Source: Clostridioides difficile (GTDB lineage: Bacteria > Bacillota > Clostridia > Peptostreptococcales > Peptostreptococcaceae). Taken from it: DNA of 63,393 nucleotides. Below, piece by piece: positions 19,303 to 28,764 of the stretch. The notes beneath the pieces are model-generated. The model made no database searches. It had not been told where the DNA came from and saw nothing but the letters and a program-made list of their open reading frames with translations. Both the position numbers and the translations under genes were made by a program. Positions within the stretch are counted from its first letter, which is position 1, and every line of letters begins with the position of its first letter. The stretch is taken from positions 1 through 63,393 of the forward strand of contig NZ_JRHN01000015.1 of assembly GCF_001299635.1 (NCBI RefSeq), read 5' to 3'.

Positions 19303-19725
19303 ATGATACAAATTATATTAATAGTAGTGTCTATTTTGATAATAGTAACTATAATTGCAAATTTACATAAGGAATCAAAAAATAAAGATAACAGGTACTT
19401 TGATAAAATATTTGAGCAGGAATATGAGGCAAATGATAGATTGATAGTACCAGAAAAAAGAAGATTTTTTTTAGATAAAGTGATTGCTGAAATAAGAAGT
19501 AATAATCATATGAAAGTTTATGAAAATTATAATCTAATAAAGAATGAGGCAGGAAAAAAAGCAGATATTTTTATAGAATCAAAACAGGAAATAAAAAAAG
19601 AAAATGAGCTATCTCTTAAAGTGAAACATCTTATAAATTCGGGTTACGATGATGTGGAAATATGCAAAATGCTAGATATCGGAAAGGGTGAGCTATCATT
19701 AATAAGGAGTTGCTACAAGATATAA
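19303..19725 (+). CDS. Small membrane-anchored protein in flagellar operon
   Basis: Unrecognised protein of about 140 residues: one N-terminal membrane helix (IIVTIIANL), a charged middle part and a C-terminal helix-turn-helix-like segment (SGYDDVEICKMLDIGKGEL) similar in layout to small swarming/flagellar Firmicutes proteins with a C-terminal DNA-binding-like motif (DUF6115 style; inference). In-frame starts at 19288 (directly after the fliA stop) and 19303; GGTGAT at 19290-19295 favours 19303. The next gene overlaps its end. Confidence 0.75.
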   Translation: MIQIILIVVSILIIVTIIANLHKESKNKDNRYFDKIFEQEYEANDRLIVPEKRRFFLDKVIAEIRSNNHMKVYENYNLIKNEAGKKADIFIESKQEIKKENELSLKVKHLINSGYDDVEICKMLDIGKGELSLIRSCYKI

Positions 19726-19895
19726 GAACATTGTTATTTGATAAAAAAGTACTTTTAGGAATAGGGATTGGTATATTAATATCAACTTTATGTATAATGC
19801 TTTTTAGCAACAATGATATGAGTAAAGCTGAGATAGAAAAAAAGGCAAGAGAGCTAGGTATGAAATATGCAAGTGAGATGAAGGTTTTAGAATAG
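19698..19895 (+). CDS. Small single-pass membrane protein in flagellar operon
   Basis: Unrecognised 61- to 65-residue protein with a central membrane helix (LLGIGIGILISTLCIMLF) and a charged C-terminal helix. The start is unusual. TTG at 19710 has AAGGAG only two bases away, whereas an in-frame ATT at 19698 lies well spaced behind AAAGGGTGAG and gives a natural N-terminus (INKELLQDIR). I use 19698. It overlaps the preceding gene and precedes the flgG-like pair. Confidence 0.6.
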   Translation: MNKELLQDIRTLLFDKKVLLGIGIGILISTLCIMLFSNNDMSKAEIEKKARELGMKYASEMKVLE

Positions 19896-19935
19896 ATAAT
19901 ATTGTTGGATAATTTACAAAAAAGGAGGTCATAAC

Positions 19936-20709
19936 GTGATAAGAGGATTATATACAGCAGTTTCTGCAATGATAACTAATCAACAAAAGCAAAATGTTGT
20001 TGTCAATAACTTAGCAAATATGGATACTAATGGATATAAGAATAAACTACTTCTAACTAAAAGTTTTGATGAATTACAGTTAGATAGTTACAATAATTAT
20101 GTAAATGGAACTAAACAAAAGCAAGAAATAGGCAAGTTAAGCCCAGGTGTATCTATGGATGAAACTATCACAAATTTTAACCAAGGTCCTATAAAAACAA
20201 CTGATAATAAAATGGATGTAGCCATTCAAGGTAAGGGATTTTTTCTAGTTAGTGATGCAGCTGGAAATCAATTTTATACCAGAAATGGTAACTTTAGAAC
20301 AGATAATCAGGGTGACCTCATAACTAGTGAAGGATATTATGTACTTGGAACAAATACTGCAACTGGTGCTGTAGGACATATAAATGTTGGTAATAAAAAA
20401 TTTGAAGTAGCAAAAGATAATACAATATCACTGGACGGAAATGCTATGTACAAATTTAATATGGTAGATTTTAATGACTATAATAAATTAAAAAAAGAAG
20501 GAGATAACTTGTATTCTGGAGCAGGAGCTATAAAGGCAAATAATGCACTTACAATACAGAGTGCAGTAGAGTCTTCTAATGTAGATATTGTGTCTGAAAT
20601 TAATAACATGATGACAATATCAAGAGAATATGAGGCAAATCAAAAAATAATTCAAGCTATGGACTCTAAATTGGCAAAGATAGCAAGTGAGATTGGCTCA
20701 GTAAGATAG
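19936..20709 (+). CDS. flgG1: FlgG-family flagellar rod protein (first copy)
   Basis: Flagellar rod protein of the FlgF/FlgG family. N-terminal signature (VSAMITNQQKQNVVVNNLAN then MDTNGYKNK), central domain (DVAIQGKGFFLVSD) and C-terminal helix (AVESSNVDIVSEINNMM) are present. GTG start behind AAAAGGAGGT. With the next gene it supplies the two distal rod proteins (FlgF and FlgG equivalents). The two differ clearly in sequence, so this is not a recent duplication. Confidence 0.92.
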   Translation: MIRGLYTAVSAMITNQQKQNVVVNNLANMDTNGYKNKLLLTKSFDELQLDSYNNYVNGTKQKQEIGKLSPGVSMDETITNFNQGPIKTTDNKMDVAIQGKGFFLVSDAAGNQFYTRNGNFRTDNQGDLITSEGYYVLGTNTATGAVGHINVGNKKFEVAKDNTISLDGNAMYKFNMVDFNDYNKLKKEGDNLYSGAGAIKANNALTIQSAVESSNVDIVSEINNMMTISREYEANQKIIQAMDSKLAKIASEIGSVR

Positions 20710-20729
20710 ATAATAGGAGGTGAATTTTT

Positions 20730-21491
20730 ATGTACACAATGTTTTATACTAGTAAAACTGCTTTATCAGCAAATCAAAGCAAATTAGATGTAATATCCAA
20801 TAATATAGCAAATAATGATTCTAATGGATATAAAAAAATAAATATGGAATACTCTGACTTAGTAGATGAAGTACTAAACAGACCATCATATCCTACAAAT
20901 GGTAAAGATATATCGACTGGAACTGGAGCTAAGGTATCAGCCCCTATGAGAAATTATGAACAAGGTGCATTGGCACCTACAGGTAGTAAGAGTGATTTAG
21001 CAATAGATGGAGAAGGATTTTTTAGAGTAATAAGAAAAGATGGAACATATGCATACACAAGAGATGGTGGATTTAATGTGGATGCTTTAGGTAAGATTGT
21101 AGATGCTAATGGAAATGTATTAGATGTTCAATTTGATGCAGGATATAACTATAATAATACGAATATAAATAACACAAACTTAACAGTTGCAAGAAATGGA
21201 GATTTAGCTGTAGATAATAAAAAAATAGGCAAAATCAATTTATATCAACCTATAGGAACTCAAAATTTTATCTCTGAAGGTGATAGTTTATTTGTTTCAA
21301 CTGATGCAGCTCAGATTAAACAAGTTGATAAAGTTGATATAGTTCAGGGTTATAGAGAAAGGTCAAATGTTTCTTTACAAGATGAATTTGTTGACTTAAT
21401 AGCCACTCAAAGAGCATTTCAGATGAATTCAAAAGGAATAAAGACAGCAGATGAAATGTGGCAAATAGCTAATAATTTAAGAGCTAAATAA
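20730..21491 (+). CDS. flgG: FlgG-family flagellar rod protein (second copy)
   Basis: Second distal rod protein. Signature segments: NQSKLDVISNNIANNDSNGY near residue 16, LAIDGEGFFRVIRKDG, and the C-terminal RSNVSLQDEFVDLIATQRAF. At 253 residues it is of FlgG length. Starts 20 bases after the first copy behind AGGAGGTG, and precedes fliM. Confidence 0.92.
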   Translation: MYTMFYTSKTALSANQSKLDVISNNIANNDSNGYKKINMEYSDLVDEVLNRPSYPTNGKDISTGTGAKVSAPMRNYEQGALAPTGSKSDLAIDGEGFFRVIRKDGTYAYTRDGGFNVDALGKIVDANGNVLDVQFDAGYNYNNTNINNTNLTVARNGDLAVDNKKIGKINLYQPIGTQNFISEGDSLFVSTDAAQIKQVDKVDIVQGYRERSNVSLQDEFVDLIATQRAFQMNSKGIKTADEMWQIANNLRAK

Positions 21492-21513
21492 TTATGTAAG
21501 GTGAGGAATATTC

Positions 21514-22395
21514 ATGTATGATATGAAAGATTATGATTTCGGCAAACCTCAGAGTTATTCAAGAGAAAATTTAACTTGTTTAAATTTTTTATTAGCTGAA
21601 TTCTGTAAAAAATATAAAAATTATATAATTTATGAACTTAAGTGTAATTCTAGTATGGTAGTTGAGAGTATAGACCAAGTAAATTATCAAACTTTTTTAG
21701 ATAAGGTAACATCTTCATGTATAGTAGTACAAAATTCGATGGAACCTATTATGAAAAACTTTTCTTTTAGAATAGATAGAAGTGTAGCTGATATGTGGAT
21801 TGACGTGACAGCTGGAGGTAATGGGATTGTAAAAGACAATGACAGAGAACTTACGGAACTTGATAAGAAAGTACTCTTACATCTTATGGAAGATTTAGTA
21901 AGGAACATGCATCTATTTGAAGGCTTTGAAAACATACGAGTATTAGATACACATACACATATTAATTTACCTCAATTATGTTCTCCAACTGCACCTGTAT
22001 GTGTAGTAGATTTAAAGGTGATAAATGATAATAAGTATATTGGTAGTGTTTCTCTTTGTTTCCCATATAATGCATTAGAGGCTATGCTGGAGAGTATTTC
22101 TGTTGTAGACTTTTTAGATATGGATGCAGGAGATAATTCAGACGAATTCACTAATAAAATATACAATAGTGTATCTAATATAGAGTTAGCAGTTATTGCA
22201 GAGATAGGAAAAGTATCGATTAATATTGAAGACTTACTCAAACTAGAGGTTGGAGATGTAATAGTAACAAATAAAAAAATAAATGATTATATAGATGTAT
22301 TTGTAGAAAATTCAAAATCATACACAGCAACACCAGGTTTTATATCAAGTAAAAAAGGTGTGAAAATAAACGATGCTGTCAGAAAAGAGGTGTAG
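21514..22395 (+). CDS. fliM: Flagellar motor switch protein FliM, lacking the CheY-binding N-terminus
   Basis: Switch-complex protein between FliG and FliN. It starts almost directly at the middle domain (YDFGKPQSYSRENL, about residues 7-20), followed by the CheC-like middle and C-terminal SpoA domain (AEIGKVSINIEDLLKLEVGD). The usual first 30 or so residues with the LSQxEIDALL motif that binds phospho-CheY are absent, and only 22 bases separate it from flgG, so no upstream extension fits. Ribosome binding site AGGTGAGGA. Confidence 0.9.
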   Translation: MYDMKDYDFGKPQSYSRENLTCLNFLLAEFCKKYKNYIIYELKCNSSMVVESIDQVNYQTFLDKVTSSCIVVQNSMEPIMKNFSFRIDRSVADMWIDVTAGGNGIVKDNDRELTELDKKVLLHLMEDLVRNMHLFEGFENIRVLDTHTHINLPQLCSPTAPVCVVDLKVINDNKYIGSVSLCFPYNALEAMLESISVVDFLDMDAGDNSDEFTNKIYNSVSNIELAVIAEIGKVSINIEDLLKLEVGDVIVTNKKINDYIDVFVENSKSYTATPGFISSKKGVKINDAVRKEV

Positions 22396-22397
22396 TT

Positions 22398-22772
22398 ATG
22401 GATAATAGTAATCTTATTTCAGATGAAGAAGCAAAGATGTTATTAAATGATAAAGTTGAAAGTGAAATTGATGGAGATGGTGAATTAGCTCTAGATGTCT
22501 CTGAAGCTAACAAAAATAATATACAAAGAATACTTGACCTTAAGTTAGAGTTATCTGTAGTTATAGGAAGAACAAAGATGAGTCTAAGAGACATTTTGAA
22601 TCTAAATAAAGGTTCTCTTATTGAACTGGATACTTTAGCAGACCAAGATGTAGAAATATTAATAGACAATAAAGTATTAGCTTATGGAAAAGTAGTAGTA
22701 GTGGATTTGAACTTTGGTGTAAAAGTAACGAGTATAGTAAGTGAAGAGGATATGGTAAAATCTCTTGTTTAA
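22398..22772 (+). CDS. fliN: Flagellar motor switch protein FliN
   Basis: C-ring protein with a SpoA domain at residues about 45-120 (ILDLKLELSVVIGRTKMSLR then LDTLADQDVEILIDNKVLAY). Length 124. The N-terminus, NLISDEEAKMLLND, resembles the LSQxEIDALL motif that in other bacteria sits at the start of FliM or FliY. Two bases after fliM. Confidence 0.93.
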   Translation: MDNSNLISDEEAKMLLNDKVESEIDGDGELALDVSEANKNNIQRILDLKLELSVVIGRTKMSLRDILNLNKGSLIELDTLADQDVEILIDNKVLAYGKVVVVDLNFGVKVTSIVSEEDMVKSLV

Positions 22773-22803
22773 AAACAACATTAATTAATACTTAAGGCAT
22801 GAG

Positions 22804-24204
22804 GTGGTATTTATTTTAAACTTAAATGATATAAAAAAAGATATATTAAAACTCAATAAAAAGGACTCATGTGCTCTCTATAATAAATCTATTGATAATA
22901 TAAACAATAATTACATATCGAGTGGATTAAAATTTTTAAAAGAAGCAAGAGATTTAAGGACAGATGATGTGGATGTATTAAATCTCATAGGTCTTGTAAA
23001 TTTACTAAAATGTAATTTTGATGAGTCTGTAGAAAGTTTCTATAAGAGTTTAATTTGTGAAAAAACTGCTCTGTGTGAAAAGTATATAAATATGCTTACA
23101 TCTGAGGAGTTTTTAATTTTCTTTGAAAGATATAATCAGTTTATAAGAATGATAAACAAAGGTATGTATAAAGAAGCCATACAAGGATTTAAACTCATAA
23201 CTGAGCAATATAGTGACTTAATAGAACCGTATGAGTTGCTTGCTTTACTTTATGAAAAGGAAGAAGAATATATAAAATTTGATGAATGTCTAGAAGTATT
23301 GAAGACTATTGATAAAGAAAATTATTTATTAAATCAAGAAAATGATACATTAGATATATACCGTAATATTAACAGACAGGTTAAAATCAATGCGAATTTA
23401 GATGATTATAAGAATGAGCCTGTATATAAAAATAGTAATAGTTCTAGGATTGATGGAACTAAAAATATGAATGAAGAAGGAAGCAAGGATAAAAAACAGA
23501 AAACTTCAGATTCTAATAAGAAAAAAAGTATTAGAAAAAACAAGTACATATACATAGCAATAATATTAGGGGTATTATTAATAGGACAAAATATATATAG
23601 TTCTTATAAGATGAATAATTTAACTAATAAAATATCTAAAAATAGTGGAACTAAAGATAGAGGGTCAATAGATTCTAGCTTGAATAAGAAAGAAAATAAC
23701 AGAGAAGAAAATGAGGTTGCTGATAAGACTTCAGATACCAACAAGAGTACTAAAAATATTAATAAAAATGATGTAAAATCCCAAGAAAATACTGTGGAAA
23801 ATGAAAGTAATAGTGATTCTAATTTATTTACAGAGGATGAACTGATGTCAAAGGCAAATACATTAAAGTCAGAAAAGCAAACCAAATCTTCTATACAACT
23901 ATATAAAAAGGTTGCAGATATAGGAAAGAATAAGGGAAATACATCAGAGGCAACTTATCAAGTTGCTATTCTTAGTGAAAAATTAAAAGACTATGATACT
24001 GCCGAAGAATATTATAAAATGTATGTAGAAAATTATTCAGAAAAAGATTCCTACTTTGATGAATCATATTATAACTTAGGTATGATGTATTATAATAAAG
24101 GAGATTTAAAAAATTCTAAATTAACATTAAAAAAATTAGTTAATAAGGTACCCAATAGCATGTATAATAATTCAAAAGTGAAAGAAATTTTGAAAGAAGA
24201 ATAA
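22804..24204 (+). CDS. Membrane-anchored TPR protein at end of flagellar operon
   Basis: Unnamed 466-residue protein. The cytoplasmic N-terminal half has TPR-like helices (NLIGLVNLLKCNFDESVESF), then a charged linker, one membrane helix (about residues 247-263), an Asn/Ser/Lys-rich spacer and an outer TPR domain (KLKDYDTAEEYYKMYVENYS then NLGMMYYNKGDLKNSK) like those of YbgF/CpoB-type proteins. Conserved in this position in C. difficile as far as I recall; role in motility is inferred from the operon. The GTG at 22804 is spaced from AAGG; GAGGTGG overlapping it suggests a start a few codons later but no standard codon is there. Confidence 0.8.
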   Translation: MVFILNLNDIKKDILKLNKKDSCALYNKSIDNINNNYISSGLKFLKEARDLRTDDVDVLNLIGLVNLLKCNFDESVESFYKSLICEKTALCEKYINMLTSEEFLIFFERYNQFIRMINKGMYKEAIQGFKLITEQYSDLIEPYELLALLYEKEEEYIKFDECLEVLKTIDKENYLLNQENDTLDIYRNINRQVKINANLDDYKNEPVYKNSNSSRIDGTKNMNEEGSKDKKQKTSDSNKKKSIRKNKYIYIAIILGVLLIGQNIYSSYKMNNLTNKISKNSGTKDRGSIDSSLNKKENNREENEVADKTSDTNKSTKNINKNDVKSQENTVENESNSDSNLFTEDELMSKANTLKSEKQTKSSIQLYKKVADIGKNKGNTSEATYQVAILSEKLKDYDTAEEYYKMYVENYSEKDSYFDESYYNLGMMYYNKGDLKNSKLTLKKLVNKVPNSMYNNSKVKEILKEE

Positions 24205-24261
24205 TTAAATTAGATAAGAAAAAGAAATTATTTTATTTTAAAATAATTTCCTCATAATATA

Positions 24262-24290
24262 TTGACATACTATTTTAAAAAATTTAAAAT
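24262..24290 (+). promoter_or_regulatory. Sigma-A type promoter of htpG
   Basis: TTGACA (24262-24267), 17-base spacer, TAAAAT (24285-24290), about 28 bases before the htpG ATG. An A/T-rich hairpin (24224-24250) lies just upstream without a following T tract, so it is a weak candidate end for the flagellar operon. No CIRCE-type operator is visible. Confidence 0.8.
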
Positions 24291-24318
24291 ATTAACTATA
24301 AAATGAGGAGGGATAAAA

Positions 24319-26259
24319 ATGGAGTTTGAAAAAGGGAGTATTTCAATTCATACAGAAAATATTTTTCCTATAATTAAAAAATGGTTATATTCTGATAAAG
24401 ACATATTTATAAGAGAACTTATAAGTAATGGATGTGATGCAGTAAGTAAACACAAAAGACTTGTATCATTAGGAGAAATATCAGAAGTTGAGCCATCAGA
24501 TTATAAAATTACAGTATCTGTAAATAAAGGGGAAGGCACACTTAAATTTATTGACAATGGAATTGGTATGACTGAAGAAGAGATAAAAAAATACATAAAT
24601 CAAGTTGCTTTTTCAGGTGCTGAGGATTTCTTTAACAAATATAAGGATAAGATGGAAGAATCAAATGACATAATAGGTCACTTTGGATTAGGATTTTATT
24701 CTGCATTCATGGTGTCTAAAAAAGTTCAAATAGACACACTTTCATATACAGAAGGAGCAACTCCAGTAAGATGGATATCTGAGGGTGGTACAGAATATGA
24801 GATATCTGAATCAGATGCTAGACATGAGAGAGGAACTACTATAACATTATTTATTGATGATGATAGTAAGGAATTCTTAGATGAATTTACTGTAAGGGGT
24901 ATAATAGATAAGTATTGTTCTTTCTTACCAGTAGAAATATATTTAGAAGATGTTGAAAGATTAGAAAGAGAAGCTAAGGAAGCAGAAGAAAAAGTTAAAA
25001 AGCAAAAGGAAGAAGGAAAAGAAGAAGAAGTTATAGATGCAAAGGTAATTGAGCCTTTAAATGATACTAATCCTCTATGGCTAAAATCTCCAAAAGATTG
25101 TACTGATGATGAATACAAAGAGTTTTACAGAAAAGTATTCCATGTATTTGATGAGCCTTTATTCTGGATACATCTAAATGTAGATTATCCTTTTAACTTA
25201 AAGGGTATACTTTACTTCCCTAAACTAAAAAATGAGTTTGAATTGACAGAGGGAAAAGTGAAATTATACAACAATCAAGTATTTGTAGCTGATAATATAA
25301 AAGAAGTTATACCAGAATTTTTACTTCTATTAAAAGGTGTAATAGATTGCCCAGATTTACCATTAAATGTATCAAGAAGTTTCTTACAAAATGATAGAGA
25401 TGTAAGTAAAATCTCTAAACATATAATTAAAAAAGTAGCTGACAAGTTAAAATCTCTTTGTAAAAATGAAAGAGAAGAATACAATAAGTTTTGGGATGAT
25501 ATACAAATATTTATTAAATATGGTTGCTTAAAAGATGAAAGTTTCTATGAAAAAGTAAAAGAATGTATATTATTTAAAACTATTAATGATGAATATATAA
25601 CATTACAAGATTATCTAGAGAAATGTAAAGACAAGCACGAAAATAAAGTATTCTATGTAAGTGATAAGGAACAACAATCACAATACATTAAATTATTTAA
25701 AGAATATGATTTAAATGCTGTTGTATTAAACTCATCAATAGATACTCACTTTATTTCGTTTATGGAATATAAAGAAAATGGTGTTAAGTTTAATAGAATA
25801 GATGCAGACCTTTCTGATGTATTAAAAGACAAAAATGAAAATAAAGATAGTGAAGAAAATAAAGAAGAAATAGCTAAGATAGAAGGTCTATTTAAAGAAG
25901 CTGTTGGAGAAAGAGTGAAAAATTATTCTGTAGAAGGCTTGAAAAACGAGGATACTCCAGCTATGGTATTAGTATCTGAACAATCTATCAGAATGGCAGA
26001 AATGCAGTCAAGATTTGCTGGAATGGATTTAGGAATGAACTTTGAGGAAGAGAAAACTCTTGTGATAAATGAAAATAGCCCAATTATTAAAAAATTAGTT
26101 TCTCTTAAAGATAATGAAGAAAAGAAAGATAAAGTTACACTTATTTGCAATCAGATAGCAGATTTAGCTTTACTTTCTAATAAAGAATTAAAACCAGACG
26201 AGTTAGACTCATTTGTTCAAAGAAGTAATAAACTTATGAACATGTTAATAGAATTGTAA
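24319..26259 (+). CDS. htpG: Molecular chaperone HtpG (Hsp90)
   Basis: Cytosolic Hsp90-family ATP-dependent chaperone. The N-terminal ATPase domain shows DIFIRELISNGCDAVSKHKR, DNGIGMT and GHFGLGFYSAFMV. Middle domain (PLNVSRSFLQNDRDV) and C-terminal dimerisation domain follow. Length 646 is typical. It has its own promoter and a terminator (26306-26362), so it is independent of the flagellar operon. Strong GAGGAGGG ribosome binding site. Confidence 0.97.
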   Translation: MEFEKGSISIHTENIFPIIKKWLYSDKDIFIRELISNGCDAVSKHKRLVSLGEISEVEPSDYKITVSVNKGEGTLKFIDNGIGMTEEEIKKYINQVAFSGAEDFFNKYKDKMEESNDIIGHFGLGFYSAFMVSKKVQIDTLSYTEGATPVRWISEGGTEYEISESDARHERGTTITLFIDDDSKEFLDEFTVRGIIDKYCSFLPVEIYLEDVERLEREAKEAEEKVKKQKEEGKEEEVIDAKVIEPLNDTNPLWLKSPKDCTDDEYKEFYRKVFHVFDEPLFWIHLNVDYPFNLKGILYFPKLKNEFELTEGKVKLYNNQVFVADNIKEVIPEFLLLLKGVIDCPDLPLNVSRSFLQNDRDVSKISKHIIKKVADKLKSLCKNEREEYNKFWDDIQIFIKYGCLKDESFYEKVKECILFKTINDEYITLQDYLEKCKDKHENKVFYVSDKEQQSQYIKLFKEYDLNAVVLNSSIDTHFISFMEYKENGVKFNRIDADLSDVLKDKNENKDSEENKEEIAKIEGLFKEAVGERVKNYSVEGLKNEDTPAMVLVSEQSIRMAEMQSRFAGMDLGMNFEEEKTLVINENSPIIKKLVSLKDNEEKKDKVTLICNQIADLALLSNKELKPDELDSFVQRSNKLMNMLIEL

Positions 26260-26305
26260 GATTAAATATATTAAAGTAAATTTATAAAAAATATCTAATA
26301 TTATG

Positions 26306-26362
26306 AGAAGAGTTATTTTAAGATAATTGAAATTATCTTTGTGTAACTCTTCTTTATTTTTT
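26306..26362 (+). terminator. Rho-independent terminator after htpG
   Basis: Arms AGAAGAGTTA (26306-26315) and TAACTCTTCT (26344-26353), with an inner stem AAGATAAT/ATTATCTT, followed by a T-rich tract. Confidence 0.88.
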
Positions 26363-26414
26363 ATCTTTGATTAAAGTTTCAAATATTTAAATAGATTACA
26401 ATTAAAAATTGAAT

Positions 26415-26443
26415 TTGGTTAAATAGAGATAACTTGATATAGT
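26415..26443 (+). promoter_or_regulatory. Possible promoter of the alcohol dehydrogenase gene
   Basis: TTGGTT (26415-26420), 17 bases, TATAGT (26438-26443) in the gap between htpG and the next gene. The match is modest and the leader would be about 110 bases. I see no riboswitch or other gene in this gap. Confidence 0.4.
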
Positions 26444-26558
26444 ATAAAATAATACATATAATTAAGTAAAAGATTGTTTTGTAATTTATGTTTTAATACA
26501 TAATTACGTTGTGTTGAAAAATAAAATTATTACTAAAGTAGAAATAGGAGGTTTTGGC

Positions 26559-27377
26559 ATGAATTTTAATTATAATTTACCAGTAAACATATTATTTGGG
26601 AGAGGTAGAATCAATGATGTAGGAAAAGAAGTATCTAAATATGGTAAAAAGGTGTTAATTGTAACTGGCAAAAATAGTACAAAGAAAACTGGATTACTTG
26701 ATAAAACAATAGACTTACTAAAAGATTCTAAAATAGAATATGAAGTTTTTGATAAAGTAGAACAAAATCCTCTTATAACTACTATATATTCAGGTGTAGA
26801 AATTATAAAAGCAACTGGATGTGACTGTGTCTTAGGTCTTGGTGGAGGAAGTATAATGGATGCTGCTAAGAGTATAGCTTTCTCTTATAAAAATCCAGGA
26901 GATTTAAATGAATATATATTTGGAATCAGACAAGGAGAAGAAGCTTTACCTATAATTTTAGTTCCAACTACATCAGGTACAGGTAGTGAGGGGAATTGTT
27001 TTGCAGTGCTTACGAATTCAGAAACCAAAGATAAAAAATCCATAAAAAAGAATAGTATGTATGCAAAGGCATCAATAATTGACCCAGAACTTATGGTTAC
27101 AATGCCAAAACATATAATTGCATCAGTTGGATTTGATGCACTTGCTCATAATATGGAAGCATATCTTTCTAACGGAAGAAATTACCTTGCAGATGTACAA
27201 GCTATTTATGGAATTGAGCTTATATCAAAAAATTTAGTAAGAGTATATAATAATGTAGATGACCTAGAAGCATGGGAGAAAATAACACTTGCAAGCACTA
27301 TTGGAGGAATGACAATTGGTACAGCAGGGACAGCCTTACCACATGGTATGGACAATTTAGTACAACAAAAATTATAA
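26559..27377 (+). pseudogene. Iron-containing alcohol dehydrogenase, cut by prophage insertion
   Basis: N-terminal about 70 percent of a group III (iron-dependent) alcohol dehydrogenase. Nucleotide-binding GLGGGSIMDAAKS (residues 93-105) and metal ligands Asp193 and His197 (FDALAHNMEAYL) are present. The sequence is normal until ALPHGM (residues 259-264), whose His262 is the third ligand; family members continue EHPxSG and another 120 or so residues with the fourth ligand. Here it changes to a short unrelated tail and stops. The ATG at 26559 behind ATAGGAGGT is the natural start. The missing 3' end should lie beyond the far prophage end. Confidence 0.9.
27345..27375. other. Left attachment junction (attL) of the prophage
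   Basis: The chromosomal reading frame departs from its family within or just after the ALPHGM codons (27333-27350), and the integrase stop codon is at 27372-27374. The crossover core of a serine integrase is often 2 bases, so it cannot be fixed from one junction. The exact boundary is inferred to within about 30 bases. Confidence 0.7.
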
Positions 27378-28742
27378 AAATTTAATGACTAAATTACCAT
27401 CTTTCTGTACCTCAATTCTATCAATTAGCGATGTCCACAACGTCCTTTTTTCCAGACTGCTCATATTTACATAATCATCTTCAAAATTAATTTTTAAAAA
27501 GTTTTTCATTCTCTCCAAATCATTAATAACAACTTTTTCTTCGTTCTCTTTCTTTTCAAGTTCTAGTAAATCATCATTCAGTTTTTTATATTTAAATCTA
27601 TAATTATCTTTACTTATTAAATCTTCAAAGTATAAATCTTGTAATTTTTCTATTTGTTTTTTTAATTTATTCTTAAGTTTTTCAGTATCATTTTTTTTAG
27701 AAATTTTTTTATTATCTGACTCATGCTTTAATATATTGTTATATAATTCTGTTTTTACATTTTCTAAGAGAAAAGTTTCAATTTTTTTTTCTCCTAGACG
27801 GGATGTATTGCTACAAAGTTTTGTACCATAAGAAAGAGAACATCTATAGTGTAAATAAAGTGTTCCATGGTTATTTAAATGATATGAACCAGACATCTTT
27901 CTACCACAATTGCAGACTATCATTCCTGCAAAAATATAATCAATATTAAACTTATTTTTAGAAACTCGCTTATTCTTTTTCAAAAGAGATTGAACAAAAT
28001 AAAATTGCTCCTTGCTTATGATTGGGTCACAATAATCTTCTATTAAAATATTTTCTCTTTCATATGTACCAATGTAAATTTTATTCTTCAACAGTTTTTG
28101 CATCCATTTATACATATGTCTCATATTAAATTTAGAATTTATATGTTGTATAGTTTTAGTAAGAGCAGAAAACTTTATATAAGTGTCAAAAGATTCTCTT
28201 ACAATTTCAGCTTCATCTTCTTTAATTACTAGATGCTTGTTTTCAATTTTGTATCCGAAAGGAACTTTACCACTTATTACTTCTTTTTTCTGTATTTTAT
28301 TATTAAAAACAAATTTTATTCTTTCAGATGTTTGAGAAGCTTCATTTTCTGCAAAAGATAGCATGATGTTTATATGTAATCTACCAGCAGCAGTACTAGA
28401 ATCATAATTTTCTAAAATGGTTTTCCAATCACATTTATGCTTTTCCAAAGTATCTAAAATTTTATAAAAATTCTTAACACCTCGGCTGAATCTATCTAAC
28501 TTAGTTAATAGAATTAAATCAATTTTATTTTCTTTTATGTCTGTAAGTAGACGTTGTAAGCCAGGTCTGTTTAAATTAGTAGCAGAATAACCTTCATCTA
28601 TATATTTATCTACTATAATAAAATTATTATCTTTTGCATATTGCTCTAAAGCTTCTGTTTGTGTTCTAATGCTATCTCCGTGTAGTGCTTGTTCTTCTGT
28701 ACTAACACGTATATAAAGAGCAACACGTTTTATATTGTCCAT
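27372..28742 (-). CDS. int: Large serine recombinase (phage integrase)
   Basis: Site-specific integrase of the resolvase/invertase superfamily. The catalytic domain starts VALYIRVSTEEQ with nucleophile Ser14, followed by DEGYSATNLNRPGLQRLL and LTKLDRFSRG. The recombinase domain (VPFGYKIENK) is followed by the zinc ribbon (VCNCGRKMSG and RCSLSYGTKLCSN) and a long coiled coil (residues about 355-410). ATG at 28742 with AAGGAGTG upstream. At 456 residues it is compact for this class. Directional excision would need a separate recombination directionality factor, which I cannot identify. Confidence 0.95.
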   Translation of the reverse strand: MDNIKRVALYIRVSTEEQALHGDSIRTQTEALEQYAKDNNFIIVDKYIDEGYSATNLNRPGLQRLLTDIKENKIDLILLTKLDRFSRGVKNFYKILDTLEKHKCDWKTILENYDSSTAAGRLHINIMLSFAENEASQTSERIKFVFNNKIQKKEVISGKVPFGYKIENKHLVIKEDEAEIVRESFDTYIKFSALTKTIQHINSKFNMRHMYKWMQKLLKNKIYIGTYERENILIEDYCDPIISKEQFYFVQSLLKKNKRVSKNKFNIDYIFAGMIVCNCGRKMSGSYHLNNHGTLYLHYRCSLSYGTKLCSNTSRLGEKKIETFLLENVKTELYNNILKHESDNKKISKKNDTEKLKNKLKKQIEKLQDLYFEDLISKDNYRFKYKKLNDDLLELEKKENEEKVVINDLERMKNFLKINFEDDYVNMSSLEKRTLWTSLIDRIEVQKDGNLVIKFL

Positions 28743-28764
28743 TTAAAATCACTCCTTGTTAAAT

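Noticed and set aside
24224-24250. A/T hairpin as terminator of the flagellar operon
   Set aside because: Good symmetry (GAAATTATTTTA/TAAAATAATTTC) but no following T tract and only A-T pairs in most of the stem; left as a weak possibility.
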